Assembly (NCBI RefSeq): GCF_003568845.1
Contig: NZ_CP030127.1
Coordinates: 434,001 to 498,000, forward strand
Length of the DNA stretch: 64,000 bases
Direction of reading: 5' to 3'
Source of the DNA: Indioceanicola profundi
GTDB lineage: Bacteria > Pseudomonadota > Alphaproteobacteria > Azospirillales > Azospirillaceae
The notes below the pieces were generated by a model, which was not told the origin of the DNA, made no database searches, and saw only the letters and a list, made by a program, of their open reading frames with translations. The position numbers were made by a program, and so were the translations under genes. Shown piece after piece: positions 42,814 to 51,817 of the stretch (position 1 is its first letter; each line of letters begins with the position of its first letter).

Positions 42814-43218
42814 TCAGCCATCATTCACTGCCAGGGCAATAGATGCGTCGGTCCCCGACATAATGGCTTGGCGCGCATTCATTGCCCGGGTCTGCCTCGC
42901 TTTGAGCGTTCGAATTATATTCCCGAGCTTTGTATAACGTTCCGTGTTCTGCTCCGTCTCCCGATTACGCTCCAGAATTCTTAGCACTTGCCCAATCTCG
43001 GCATGCAGTTGCTGGAGCTCAGTCTCGGTCTTTCGCTTGTGGCCGGAGAACCTCTGGCCGAGTGCGTCGCACTCAGCCTGCATGTCTCGGAATCGCTGGT
43101 CGAGCATATGCTCGAGTTGGCTCATGCGCCCGCTGATCTTCTCGACGTCTGCCGCAGACGCGACGCCAATCCACCTCAAAAACTCCTGCCAACTGCTCAC
43201 GTCCAATGCCTCCGCCAT
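42814..43218 (-). CDS. Coiled-coil protein coupled to the HNH nuclease
   Basis: 134 residues. The N-terminal WQEFLRWIGVASAADVEKIS is followed by a long heptad-rich helix (RMSQLEHMLDQRFRDMQAEC, KTETELQQLHAEIGQVLRIL, ERNRETEQNTERYTKLGNII). No enzymatic motif is visible. Its stop overlaps the HNH start by 11 bases, implying a joint product. I do not recognise the family; a DNA-binding, sensing or immunity partner of the nuclease are all possible. Ribosome site upstream of ATG 43218 is weak. Confidence 0.6.
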   Translation of the reverse strand: MAEALDVSSWQEFLRWIGVASAADVEKISGRMSQLEHMLDQRFRDMQAECDALGQRFSGHKRKTETELQQLHAEIGQVLRILERNRETEQNTERYTKLGNIIRTLKARQTRAMNARQAIMSGTDASIALAVNDG

Positions 43219-44070
43219 TCACGAGGCAAATCTACCCCAATGGATTGGGCTCGGAAAGCGTCGGAAGAGGTCACCGGTCAGGCAGGCGTTCCTCAGGCGC
43301 AAACAGGTTAGATCAAAGGGTGCCGGGCTCGACACACGCTAGCCCTTCAGACTGAAGGCCGCCATCGCGACTTCAGCCTGCCCGGACCTCACGGGGAGCC
43401 TTCGGCAAATATACCGATCCTGGACCGGCCGATTGGTGGCCTCTGAGCCTAGAGTCGATCCAGTTTGGCAACCGGATGGTCCGCTCTCTTTTGATAGACA
43501 CAGATTAACACGTCAGGGCTTGGGAAATGGTCCCCGTGCACCATTATGGGCCCGATACCGAGTTCTAGCGGAACCCCTGCAAGGGGCGGGCGGTAGGCTC
43601 TTCCCCAATGCCAGAGGCTCGCCTACTTGGCCCTGGGGTGGAATGCGAGCTTGCCCTGCCAGCTGGTCGCGACAGCGCAGAACCAGCATGTACGGCAAGT
43701 AAAGCGCACGACATTCACTCTAGCGATACCGGAGTGTGACCATGTGCGCCCAAGTAAAGTTGCGCGAACACACGGACCAGAAGGTGCATGCGGCTGACAT
43801 CCATGTAGCTGATGATAGACTAGGAAATAGAGTCGCGTTGTCTCCGAACAACGAACTGCGCGCCTTAGAGTCCCCGAGATAGTGAACCTCTGTCGCCGAG
43901 ATACTGAAACGGAACGGTTGGGGAATGGCGGATTTCCTCGGAGGCGAGTCGCGGAAATTAAGATGGTTGGCATGTCGGCGTCTTGCCGCGTGGGGAGCCG
44001 AATGCTACCTCGGCAGGGCAAGCCGTGCCTGCGGACCAACACGGGCACCGACTGGGAGGAGAAGACAGCC
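43219..44070. other. Long region without a supported gene
   Basis: About 850 bases. Frames in all six phases lack recognisable content; the longest (minus, 44084-43623) has the composition of noncoding DNA and overlaps the acyl-CoA synthetase start. A short palindrome CCTTCA-gac-TGAAGG lies near 43345. It may be decayed accessory DNA next to the IS-interrupted locus. Confidence 0.45.
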
Positions 44071-45693
44071 ATGTGCGCAGCCATCGCCGATCAGGACCTG
44101 ATCCGGAACCCTGCCAATTTCGTGCAGCTTTCTCCCCTGTCGCTGCTACGCCGGACCGTGGATGTGCATCCTGCCCGGACGGCCGTGCGCTACGGCGCGG
44201 TCACGCGCAGCTATGCCGAATTCGGGGAACGCTGCCTGCGACTGGCGGCCTCGTTGGCGCGGGCCGGGATCGGCCGCGGCGATGTGGTCTCCATCATGGC
44301 GCCGAACACGCCGGCCCATTTGGAAGCGCATTTCGGCGTGGCTATGGCAGGCGCAGTGCTGCACTCCATCAATATCCGCCTGGACGCGGCCGCCATCGCC
44401 TTCCAGCTTCAGCATGGGCAGTCCAGGCTTCTGCTGGTCGATGAGGAATTCGTTCCAGTGGTGCGCAAGGCGCTGGCCCTGCTGGAAGGGGAACTGCCGG
44501 TTGTCCATATCGCCGACCCTGCCGTGCCGTCCGATCCGCTGGGCATGGCGGAGTACGAGACGTTCATCGCCGAGCCGGCGGACGGCTTCACAGCGCTGGA
44601 CCCGGTGGATGAGTGGGATGCCATCACCCTCAACTATACCTCGGGCACGACGGGCAATCCCAAGGGCGTGGTCTATCATCACCGCGGTGCTTATCTGAAT
44701 GCCGTGGGCAACACCATGGCCTGGTCCATGGGCGGGCATCCGGTCTATCTCTGGACCCTGCCGATGTTCCACTGCAACGGCTGGTGTTTCCCCTGGACCA
44801 TCACCGCGCTGGCCGGCACCCATGTTTGCCTTCGGCGGGTAGAGGCGAAGGCCATCTATTCGGCGCTGCTGGAGGACAAGGTCAGCCATTTCTGCGGCGC
44901 GCCCATCGTGCTGAACCTTCTGGCCAACGCGCCGGACGAGTTGACGCAGGGGCTTGCACCCGGGATCAAGGTGATGACCGCCGGCGCCGCTCCGCCGGCC
45001 CCTGTCATCGCGGCAATGGAGACGCTGGGCTTCCAGGTCACCCATGTCTACGGCCTGACCGAGGTTTACGGCCCCTGCGTGGTCTGCGACTGGAAAAGCG
45101 AGTGGGACGAACTGCCCTTGCAGGAGCGGGCCCGCCTCAAGGCCCGGCAGGGCGTGCGCTATCACCTGCAGGAGGGGCTCGATGTGCTTGATCCGGAGAG
45201 CATGGCCCCGGTCCCGGCGGATGGCGCCACCATCGGCGAGGTGATGATCCGCGGCAACATCACCATGAAAGGGTATCTGAAGAATTCCGTTGCCACGGAG
45301 GAGGCGTTCCGGGGCGGCTGGTTCCACTCCGGCGACCTCGCGGTGAAGCATCCCGACGGCTATATCGAACTCAAGGACCGCTCCAAGGACATCATCATCT
45401 CCGGCGGTGAGAATATCAGCACCATTGAGGTGGAGGGCGTGCTCTACAGCCATCCCGCCGTTCTGGAGGCCGCCGTGGTCGCCCGACCCGACCCGAAATG
45501 GGGTGAGACGCCCTGCGCCTTCGTCACGCTGAAGCCCGGAGCCAGTGTGACGGCGGAAGAGTTGATCGCCTATTGCCGCGAGAATCTCGCCCACTTCAAG
45601 GCGCCGCGCACCGTGGTGTTCAGCGAGTTGCCGAAGACCTCCACCGGCAAGATCCAGAAGTTCGTGCTGCGCGACCGGGCCAAGGAGCTGTGA
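44071..45693 (+). CDS. Acyl-CoA synthetase (AMP-forming; AlkK/DmdB-like)
   Basis: 540 residues from ATG 44071 behind GGGAGGAGAAG. The AMP-binding signature is NYTSGTTGNPKGVVYHHRGA; the adenine-site motif is HVYGLTEVYGP, the hinge is WFHSGDLAVKHPDGYIELKD and RSKDIIISGGENIS, and the catalytic Lys is in LPKTSTGKIQK near the end. Sequence style fits the medium/long-chain group that includes AlkK and DmdB (3-methylmercaptopropionyl-CoA ligase). It activates a carboxylic acid to its CoA ester; the exact acid is not clear. The stop overlaps the start of the hydrolase gene (GTGA). Confidence 0.9.
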   Translation: MCAAIADQDLIRNPANFVQLSPLSLLRRTVDVHPARTAVRYGAVTRSYAEFGERCLRLAASLARAGIGRGDVVSIMAPNTPAHLEAHFGVAMAGAVLHSINIRLDAAAIAFQLQHGQSRLLLVDEEFVPVVRKALALLEGELPVVHIADPAVPSDPLGMAEYETFIAEPADGFTALDPVDEWDAITLNYTSGTTGNPKGVVYHHRGAYLNAVGNTMAWSMGGHPVYLWTLPMFHCNGWCFPWTITALAGTHVCLRRVEAKAIYSALLEDKVSHFCGAPIVLNLLANAPDELTQGLAPGIKVMTAGAAPPAPVIAAMETLGFQVTHVYGLTEVYGPCVVCDWKSEWDELPLQERARLKARQGVRYHLQEGLDVLDPESMAPVPADGATIGEVMIRGNITMKGYLKNSVATEEAFRGGWFHSGDLAVKHPDGYIELKDRSKDIIISGGENISTIEVEGVLYSHPAVLEAAVVARPDPKWGETPCAFVTLKPGASVTAEELIAYCRENLAHFKAPRTVVFSELPKTSTGKIQKFVLRDRAKEL

Positions 45694-46487
45694 CCACTGG
45701 CGCGGCGTTAGAGCGCCGCCGCGTAACGCTTCAGGGACGCGGGCTTGACGTCCTGCAGATCTGCCAGCCCGGCGGGGCTGTGCGGACGCTCGTCATGCTG
45801 CACGAGGCGCTGGGTTCGGCCGGGCTGTGGAAGTCCTTGCCGCTGCAACTCGCCGCGCGGACGGGCCTGGACGTGCTGGCCTATTCCCGCCTGGGTCACG
45901 GCTATTCCGATCCGCCGGCCGGGCCGCGTGAAGCCGATTACCTGCATGTGGAGGCGGAGCAGGTGCTGCCCGCTCTGTTGCAGGCGCTCGGGATCGAGGA
46001 CCCGATCCTCTACGGCCACAGCGATGGCGCGTCCATTGCCCTGATCTATGCGGCCAGCCATCATCCGCGCGCCGTGATCGCGGAGGCTCCGCATATCGTG
46101 GTGGAGCCGGTGACCCTGGCCGGCGTGGCGGCTGCCGGAACGCCGGAGGCGCGTGACCGGCTGCTGCCCCGATTGGCGCGCCATCATGCCGATGCACCGG
46201 TGCTTTTCGCTGCCTGGCACGATACGTGGACCAGCCCATCGTTCCGGGACTGGAGCATTGAAGCTTTGTTGCCCGGCATCTGCTGCCCGCTGCTGCTGAT
46301 CCAGGGCACGGGCGACGAGTACGGCACATTTGCACAACTGGACCGCATCGCCGGGAGGGTCCGCTCTCCCTTGGTTGAGCGGTGGGAGGTGCAGGGGGCA
46401 GGGCACAGCCCGCACCGGGAACACCCGACGGCATTCGTAGAGCGGCTGGCCGCCTTCATCGAGCGGACCGCGCCCCGGATGGAATAA
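45690..46487 (+). CDS. Alpha/beta hydrolase coupled to the acyl-CoA synthetase
   Basis: 265 residues from GTG 45690, which overlaps the upstream stop as GTGA. The core shows LVMLHEALGSAGLWKSLPLQ (oxyanion loop), the nucleophile elbow LYGHSDGASIALIYA (Ser), the acid in LLIQGTGDEYG and the His in VQGAGHSPHREHP. These complete a catalytic triad. As a partner of an acyl-CoA synthetase it may release or provide the acid substrate (ester or thioester hydrolysis; inference). A very strong hairpin follows. Confidence 0.87.
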   Translation: MTTGAALERRRVTLQGRGLDVLQICQPGGAVRTLVMLHEALGSAGLWKSLPLQLAARTGLDVLAYSRLGHGYSDPPAGPREADYLHVEAEQVLPALLQALGIEDPILYGHSDGASIALIYAASHHPRAVIAEAPHIVVEPVTLAGVAAAGTPEARDRLLPRLARHHADAPVLFAAWHDTWTSPSFRDWSIEALLPGICCPLLLIQGTGDEYGTFAQLDRIAGRVRSPLVERWEVQGAGHSPHREHPTAFVERLAAFIERTAPRME

Positions 46488-46522
46488 GACACGCCGCAGG
46501 TGGGGCCACCTGCGGCGTGTCT
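46487..46522. terminator. Bidirectional terminator between hydrolase and GH16 genes
   Basis: AGACACGCCGCAGGTGG pairs with CCACCTGCGGCGTGTCT over 17 bp with a 2-base loop. It starts at the last base of the hydrolase stop and lies between convergent genes. Confidence 0.75.
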
Positions 46523-46551
46523 GGATAGGGCGGCGGATGGCCGCCCCTGGG

Positions 46552-49167
46552 TCAGGCGGCGTAGTCCCAGGCCCCATCCGTGCCCACCCCGACGAGATCG
46601 ACCTGATCGCCGGAGGCGAAAGCATCGAATGACAGGGCGGAGACGCTGGAACTGGCCATGCTGGCCGCCTTCTCGATCTTCAGCCAGTCGAAGCGGCCCT
46701 GTTCCCAGCCGCCCTGGGTGGCGGCGAGCGCGATCTTGTCGCCTTGGTTCAGGTTGATGGTGAAGCTGCGGGTCTGAACCACGTCCGTGCTGTTGCTGCC
46801 GCTGCCGGTCCAGGAGTTGACGGTCTTGCCGCCGACCTTGACCGAGAAATCCGCAACGCCGTCGAACTCGTTCAGATAGCTCACCGTGATCTTGTAGCTG
46901 CCGCTGTCGCCGGTGAAGGTGCCGGATGCTTCGCCGCTGCCGGTCAGCTTGATCTGCGCCCCGCCGGAAGCGCTGCTCTTCTGCTCCACGAAGTAGCCGC
47001 CGCTCAGGCTCAACTTCTCGGCTTCCGTGGTGCCCAGTCCAATGGTCGGGCCGCTGAAGACCATGGCCTTTTCGACCTTCACCCAATCGAAGCGCGCCTG
47101 TTCCCAGCCGCCCTGCTTGCCGGCGAGCGCGATCTTGTCGCCTTGCTTCAGGTCCAGCGTGAAGCTCCGCGTCTGCACGATATCCGTGCTGTTGCTGCCG
47201 CTGCCCGTCCAGGAATTCACCGTGGCCCCATTCACTTTCACAGCGAAATCAGCCGCGCCATCGAACTCGTTGAGGTAGCTCACGGTGAACTTGTAGCTGC
47301 CATCGGCGCCGGTGAAGGTTCCGGCGGCTTCGCCGCTGCCGGTCAGCTTGATCTGTGCGCCGCCGGAGGCACTGCTCTTCTGCTCGACGAAATACCCGCC
47401 GCTGAGACTCAGCTTCTCCGCCTCAGTGGTGCCGACGCCGATGGTCGGGCCGGATACCGCCTTCTCGATCTTCAGCCAGTCGAAGCGGCCCTGTTCCCAG
47501 CCGCCCTGGGTGGCGGCGAGCGCGATCTTGTCGCCTTGGTTCAGGTTGATGGTGAAGCTGCGGGTCTGAACCACGTCCGTGCTGTTGCTGCCGCTGCCGG
47601 TCCAGGAGTTGACGGTCTTGCCGCCGACCTTGACCGAGAAATCCGCAACGCCGTCGAACTCGTTCAGATAGCTCACCGTGATCTTGTAGCTGCCGCTGTC
47701 GCCGGTGAAGGTGCCGGATGCTTCGCCGCTGCCGGTCAGCTTGATCTGCGCCCCGCCGGAAGCGCTGCTCTTCTGCTCCACGAAGTAGCCGCCGCTCAGG
47801 CTCAACTTCTCCGCCTCTGTCGTACCGACGCTAATGGACGGGCCGTTCGTACCGGTGGAGGGAGCTGGCTCCGAGATAACCGGGGCATTGGCCGGGGCTG
47901 CCACCGACTTTGCGAAGACGAACATCTCCGGCTCGAGCTTGGCGATGCTTGTATTCTTCAGCAGCAAGGCCTGATCCTTGTCCAGCCGCAGGATCACGTC
48001 CGACCCGACCTGGCTGAGCCAGGGCTTCACATCGTCGAAATGGGTGAAGTGGAAGCCTTCCAGGCGGATCTTGTCGGTGTTGTTGACGCTGTTGGACAGG
48101 TCCAGGATGGTGTCGTTGCCGTCGCCGTTGCGGATGATGAAGACATCTGTTCCCTTACCGCCCAGCAAGGTGTCGTTGCCCTTGCCGCCCTTCAGCTCGG
48201 TGTACTGGCCGTTGGCGGAAGCGAGATAGTTGTTCTTGTCGTTGCCTGTGATGTGACGCCCCCAGTCGTTCAGCTGGACGACCTTGGTCTCCGTGCTGCC
48301 AAGGGTATAGTCGACGTCCCAGGTCGTCTTGGCGCCGTCACCGTTCAGGACCGTGAAGGCGTCGATGCCGATGGGCGCCCAGTCCTTTGGAACGCCGACC
48401 ACGGCATGATCGACGTTTTTCTGATAAACGCGGATGTGGTCGATCTTCATCTCCGCGGGGAACGGCGTCGTGGAATTCGGGCTGCCGGGCCAGTAGCCGC
48501 CGACCGCCAGATTGGCGATCATGTAGGCGGGCTGGTCGAAGGTATGGTTCGCGAATTCGCCGACCTTGATGCCGTCATAGTACCAGACCAGCTTGTCCTT
48601 CTGCCAATCCAGCCCATAGGTATGGAACCCGTCGGAACTGTCGAACAGGCCGGCTTTCCGGATGTGATCCTCGACCTTCTTGCCGTTGGCGTCGATGTAG
48701 TGGGAGGTGCCGTACAGGATGTGCGGCTCCTGGCCGATCGTCTCGATTACGTCCATTTCCGGCGGCCACTGGGCATCCATGGTCAGAAGCCAGAAACCCG
48801 GCCACAGACCCTTGCCCGCCGGCATCTGCGCCTTGATCTCGAAATAGCCGTACTGCATCGAGAAAACACGCTCGGAGATGATCATGCCCGAGGTGTAGTC
48901 CATGTTGTCGATCTGCCACTTGATCGAATCCGGAGCCTTCTGGGCCTGAATGGTGAGAACCCCGTTGGAGTGCTTGAAGGGGTTGATGCCCAGGTTCTTG
49001 TAATCGGGGTCGATATAGAACTGCTTCTCGCCGTTGCCGGGCAGGGACCGCTCGTCCCAATAGCCTGAAGTCTTCCAAACCGCGCCGGATTCACCCCAGA
49101 GGCGAAAACTGTCGAACTGCTCGTTGAACTGCAGCGTATAATTCGACATATCGATCTTTTCAGCCAT
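46552..49167 (-). CDS. Secreted RTX glycoside hydrolase family 16 with three C-terminal repeat modules
   Basis: 871 residues from ATG 49167. Residues ~5-260 are a GH16 beta-jelly-roll: FWLLTMDAQWPPEMDVIETI holds the catalytic pair (PEMDVIE), then LDWQKDKLVWYYDGIKVGEF and MKIDHIRVYQ. There is no signal peptide. RTX nonapeptides (LKGGKGNDTLLGGKGTDVFI, NGDGNDTIL) indicate calcium binding and type I secretion. Three ~130-residue carbohydrate-binding-like modules follow, each starting GTTEAEKLSLSGGYFVEQKS and ending FDWLKIEKA or similar. It resembles ExsH-type exopolysaccharide depolymerases; the glucan or exopolysaccharide cut is not certain. No type I secretion genes are adjacent. Confidence 0.9.
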   Translation of the reverse strand: MAEKIDMSNYTLQFNEQFDSFRLWGESGAVWKTSGYWDERSLPGNGEKQFYIDPDYKNLGINPFKHSNGVLTIQAQKAPDSIKWQIDNMDYTSGMIISERVFSMQYGYFEIKAQMPAGKGLWPGFWLLTMDAQWPPEMDVIETIGQEPHILYGTSHYIDANGKKVEDHIRKAGLFDSSDGFHTYGLDWQKDKLVWYYDGIKVGEFANHTFDQPAYMIANLAVGGYWPGSPNSTTPFPAEMKIDHIRVYQKNVDHAVVGVPKDWAPIGIDAFTVLNGDGAKTTWDVDYTLGSTETKVVQLNDWGRHITGNDKNNYLASANGQYTELKGGKGNDTLLGGKGTDVFIIRNGDGNDTILDLSNSVNNTDKIRLEGFHFTHFDDVKPWLSQVGSDVILRLDKDQALLLKNTSIAKLEPEMFVFAKSVAAPANAPVISEPAPSTGTNGPSISVGTTEAEKLSLSGGYFVEQKSSASGGAQIKLTGSGEASGTFTGDSGSYKITVSYLNEFDGVADFSVKVGGKTVNSWTGSGSNSTDVVQTRSFTINLNQGDKIALAATQGGWEQGRFDWLKIEKAVSGPTIGVGTTEAEKLSLSGGYFVEQKSSASGGAQIKLTGSGEAAGTFTGADGSYKFTVSYLNEFDGAADFAVKVNGATVNSWTGSGSNSTDIVQTRSFTLDLKQGDKIALAGKQGGWEQARFDWVKVEKAMVFSGPTIGLGTTEAEKLSLSGGYFVEQKSSASGGAQIKLTGSGEASGTFTGDSGSYKITVSYLNEFDGVADFSVKVGGKTVNSWTGSGSNSTDVVQTRSFTINLNQGDKIALAATQGGWEQGRFDWLKIEKAASMASSSVSALSFDAFASGDQVDLVGVGTDGAWDYAA
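46665..47019. repeat. 355-bp perfect direct repeat, copy 1 (GH16 gene)
   Basis: Identical base for base to 47457-47811, as far as I can read. It encodes most of the last repeat module of the GH16 protein. Confidence 0.85.
47457..47811. repeat. 355-bp perfect direct repeat, copy 2 (GH16 gene)
   Basis: Second copy, encoding most of the first repeat module. The module between the copies (47040-47456) is similar in protein but clearly diverged in DNA, so modules 1 and 3 were recently homogenised or duplicated. Confidence 0.85.
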
Positions 49168-49603
49168 CGTGCCATCCCCGTGTCGTTGGTGCCCTTGCCA
49201 CGCCCGTAAGGGCATGACCAACGGACAACTACCTCGCCCGAAAGAGGCATCAGGATCAGGGTCCGAGTATTAATGGAGTATTGACAGCGAAAGCTCTGAC
49301 TGTGATCAAAAGGGCGCGGGTGGCATTATTGAGTGGAAAAGAGGACGAAAATGAGATCGCAAGTGACACGGAAGTGTCTGCGCCAGTTGTAATTTCAAAC
49401 TGATGGTATATTTGTTGGAGGGGAACGGCGGTCGGTGACGGAATTGTTTCACGCCTGGGGCTGATTCGGGCGTGTGGGACATAATGCAGCGTACTGCTTT
49501 GTCGCCGGTCAGGACGTTGGACTTCACGTCATGAAGGCTTCCGTTCCTGTTCCGGAGAGCCCATAGGGCCCCGCTCCTGGGTCCGTCTTCTCCGGCCCGC
49601 CGG
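49168..49603. other. Intergenic region between GH16 and phospholipase D genes
   Basis: 436 bases upstream of the GH16 gene, relatively A+T-rich around 49270-49430. It should hold the GH16 promoter. An inverted repeat GCCC-ttac-GGGC lies near 49203-49214. No supported gene. Confidence 0.45.
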
Positions 49604-51073
49604 TCAGTCCTGTTGGGGCGGTTCCACGCATGCGCCCGGTGTGGTTGCTGCGGCCTTGCGCAGACGCCAGGCCCGGGACAGCAGACCGAAGCCGCTCCAG
49701 CCGAGAAACATCACCAGGGGCGCTGCGATCAGGGCCGGAAAAAGCGCTATCAGCACGGCGGCAGCGATGGCGGCCAGCCCGATCCGCAGCACCGCCTTGC
49801 CTTCCGTCACCCCAAGGGACCGCGAGCCTGTCAGCGCGGCGCCGGCAGCGCTGCCAAGGCTGAGGGCGCCGGCGGCGATCCGGCCCGCACTTCCCTTCCT
49901 GGAGCGGCCCGGCGTGCGCGGACGGGGCCTACCGCCAAGCATATGCCGCTGCTCGTCGAGGACGATCTCTGTCGCATTCTCCAGATCGTCCAGATAGGCC
50001 GCCTCCATCTCCGCGGCGAAATGCGGGTCTTCGATTGTGACATCGAGTTCCCAGTTGGAGAGCCAGCTCACGAGGTTCAGGTTGGTCGATCCGACCCTGG
50101 CCCAGCGACCGTCGCAGACCGCCGTTTTGGCATGCAGCATCGGCCCCTTCCATTCGAAGATGCGGATGCCGGTTTCAAGCAGCGGCCGGTAGCCGGACCG
50201 GGCAAGCGTCTGGGCGGCCGGCACATCGCTGGAGCCGGGAAGCAGGATGCGAACATCGACCCCGTCCCGCCGGGCCTCTGCCAGCGCCTGGACATAGGGT
50301 GTCGTCGCGACGAAATACGCATCCGTCAGCCACAAGGTCTTGCGGGCGCCGGCTGCCACCAACTGATCCAGCCGATAAGCGCTGAGTTGGCCTGGCCGTC
50401 CCCGGATGACACTGATTTCCGACGTGCCGACTGGTGCAGCGCCGCCCCAGGTCTCGGGCAGGGACTCGCCGCCGGCAATGGACCAGACTTCCGCGAAGGC
50501 GCGGTCCAGATCGGCAACGGCCGGCCCCCTGATCTCCACGCCGGTGTCGCGCCAAGGCGGGATGCCGCGGGCGGAATCTCCTGCCCAATCCCGTGCGACG
50601 CAGAGGCCGGAGACGAAGCCGATGCGGCCGTCGACCGTCAGGGTCTTGCGATGATCGCGTGAAATCCAGCCGAAGGGGGACGACAGGCGCGGCGGATTGA
50701 AGGCGCGCACATCGACGCCGGCATGGCGGAGCGAATCCCAGAACCGGGAGGATGCGGCGCCGAAGCTTCCCAACCAGTCATAGACGAACCGCACCTTGAT
50801 CCCGGCCCGTGCCCGTGCGGCCAGCGCCGCTGCGATCTCGCGGCCGGTCTCGTCGTCGGCGAAGATGTAGTTCTCGAAATGGATGGTATGCTCGGCATGG
50901 GCGATGGCGTCGATCCATGCCGGATAGTTCTCCGTCGCGTCGCGCAGCAGCCTGACGCCGTTTCCGCCGACGGGATGGCTGCTGGTGATGCGGGAAAAAG
51001 CCCTCTCGAACAGAGTGGTGCCGTACTGGTGCGGCGCATGAGCGGCGTGGTCGGTTACATTCGCCTCGAGCAT
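49604..51073 (-). CDS. Phospholipase D / cardiolipin synthase-like protein
   Basis: 489 residues from ATG 51073 (other starts possible). Two HKD catalytic motifs are present: DHRKTLTVDGRIGFVSG in the first half and MLHAKTAVCDGRWARVGSTN in the second; each gives His-Lys-Asp for the phosphatidyl transfer or hydrolysis. HFENYIFADDETGREIAAAL is typical of bacterial cardiolipin-synthase-like enzymes. Instead of the usual N-terminal membrane segments it has hydrophobic segments at the C-terminus (VLIALFPALIAAPLVMFLGW). It probably acts on membrane phospholipids at the inner membrane. Confidence 0.85.
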   Translation of the reverse strand: MLEANVTDHAAHAPHQYGTTLFERAFSRITSSHPVGGNGVRLLRDATENYPAWIDAIAHAEHTIHFENYIFADDETGREIAAALAARARAGIKVRFVYDWLGSFGAASSRFWDSLRHAGVDVRAFNPPRLSSPFGWISRDHRKTLTVDGRIGFVSGLCVARDWAGDSARGIPPWRDTGVEIRGPAVADLDRAFAEVWSIAGGESLPETWGGAAPVGTSEISVIRGRPGQLSAYRLDQLVAAGARKTLWLTDAYFVATTPYVQALAEARRDGVDVRILLPGSSDVPAAQTLARSGYRPLLETGIRIFEWKGPMLHAKTAVCDGRWARVGSTNLNLVSWLSNWELDVTIEDPHFAAEMEAAYLDDLENATEIVLDEQRHMLGGRPRPRTPGRSRKGSAGRIAAGALSLGSAAGAALTGSRSLGVTEGKAVLRIGLAAIAAAVLIALFPALIAAPLVMFLGWSGFGLLSRAWRLRKAAATTPGACVEPPQQD

Positions 51074-51225
51074 CGGCAGGTCCGCGGCTGATCGGGAGTG
51101 ATCGGGAGTATATGTTGGCAACGCGGAATGCCGTAGCTTGGGTCCGCTGTCCATAGACCCGATGGGGGGGCGGCATGCCGGAGCGCTGATCAACCGCCTC
51201 GACATGCCGGCGATCCGGATCCGGC

Positions 51226-51432
51226 TCAGCTCTCCTTGCCGAAGCCTTTCATCACGTCCGCCATGGTTTCATAGCGGCCATCCGGCATCTTCTCGATGGC
51301 GTCCAGCACTTCCCGGTCCGCGCCCTGCTGCTTGGCGTGCTTGACCAGGTCCGGCTTTTCCGCCGGGGAATCGATGCCTTTGAGGTGATGGGTCACATTG
51401 GCGGGCGATTGGCCGCCGACACCGCGGGACAT
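51226..51432 (-). CDS. DUF2795 small protein
   Basis: 68 residues from ATG 51432 with ribosome site GGAGGAGTTCGCC. The sequence VTHHLKGIDSPAEKPDLVKH, AKQQGADREVLDAIEKMPDG and YETMADVMKGFG matches DUF2795, small helical proteins common in bacteria with stress or general-stress-type genes. Function is unknown. It lies divergent from the NarL-type regulator gene. Confidence 0.8.
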   Translation of the reverse strand: MSRGVGGQSPANVTHHLKGIDSPAEKPDLVKHAKQQGADREVLDAIEKMPDGRYETMADVMKGFGKES

Positions 51433-51817
51433 GGCGAACTCCTCCATTTGATTCGAGCGCAGCACCAACCGCGCTGTCCGCACGCCCGTTCCTGCAAACC
51501 TCGTCGGCAACTCCGGCGAGGGGAGAGGTTCATTGCACCTGAAGCTGGAGGGCATAGGCCTGTCGGTTCGTGCCTATGCGCCTCCCTCCACCTCCTCCAT
51601 CCAGCGGGGCGGTGCGCGGCCCGGTCGGATCGGAGAGCTCCAGTGGGATAGCCCCTCGCCATCCTGGTCGCTGCGCATAGGCCGAATGGTCCGGCAGGCC
51701 TATCACCCGACCTGCGATATGGGCGGTGGTTTCGATCTTTTGGGCGGGTTGGCGGCTGGGAGAAAGAGGGGCAAGCTTAGCGCCAAGTTTAATGGCTGAC
51801 CTTCAAGAGGATTGACG
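51433..51817. other. Divergent control region with repeated GCATAGGC elements
   Basis: 385 bases between the DUF2795 and NarL-type genes with no supported gene. It holds two inverted-repeat elements built from the same octamer (see 51552-51703). Confidence 0.5.
51552..51703. promoter_or_regulatory. Two inverted-repeat sites built on GCATAGGC
   Basis: Site 1: GCATAGGC (51552-51559) and GCCTATGC (51572-51579), 8-base perfect arms, 12-base spacer. Site 2: ATAGGCC (51677-51683) and GGCCTAT (51697-51703), 13-base spacer. GCATAGGCC occurs directly repeated in both. They may be operators for the adjacent NarL-type regulator (inference). Confidence 0.4.

Larger units (their letters stand above)
41376..42824 (-). 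pseudogene. HNH endonuclease gene split by an IS481-family insertion
   Basis: The front part (42824-42645) encodes 60 residues starting MMADRSRGERLLMLEAAAEI and ending PIEVILHL. The back part (41594-41376) encodes 72 residues, AERQGWICPECGSDFRLNDG onward, with HHIDHVIPWSLGGGNELANI and LHADCNLRKG, a complete Cys-flanked HNH nuclease motif. Removing the element plus one copy of the 4-base target repeat joins both parts in frame to a 132-residue protein. The start codon overlaps the end of the coiled-coil gene at 42814-43218, so the two formed a coupled pair. The insertion should abolish the nuclease unless a truncated C-terminal part is made. Confidence 0.8.

Noticed and set aside
43219-44070. 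Possible decayed transposon in the gap next to the IS481 element
   Set aside because: No terminal repeats, no transposase-like residues in any frame that I could recognise.
43623-44084. 153-codon minus-strand frame upstream of the acyl-CoA synthetase
   Set aside because: Cys/Arg/Ser-rich noise-like content, no start context, overlaps the synthetase start.
46665-47811. Possible CRISPR or tandem array
   Set aside because: The long repeats are in-frame protein modules of one gene; there are no short regular spacers anywhere in the window.
46744-49068. 774-codon frame antisense to the GH16 gene
   Set aside because: It repeats because the GH16 gene repeats; composition and lack of motifs mark it as a shadow.
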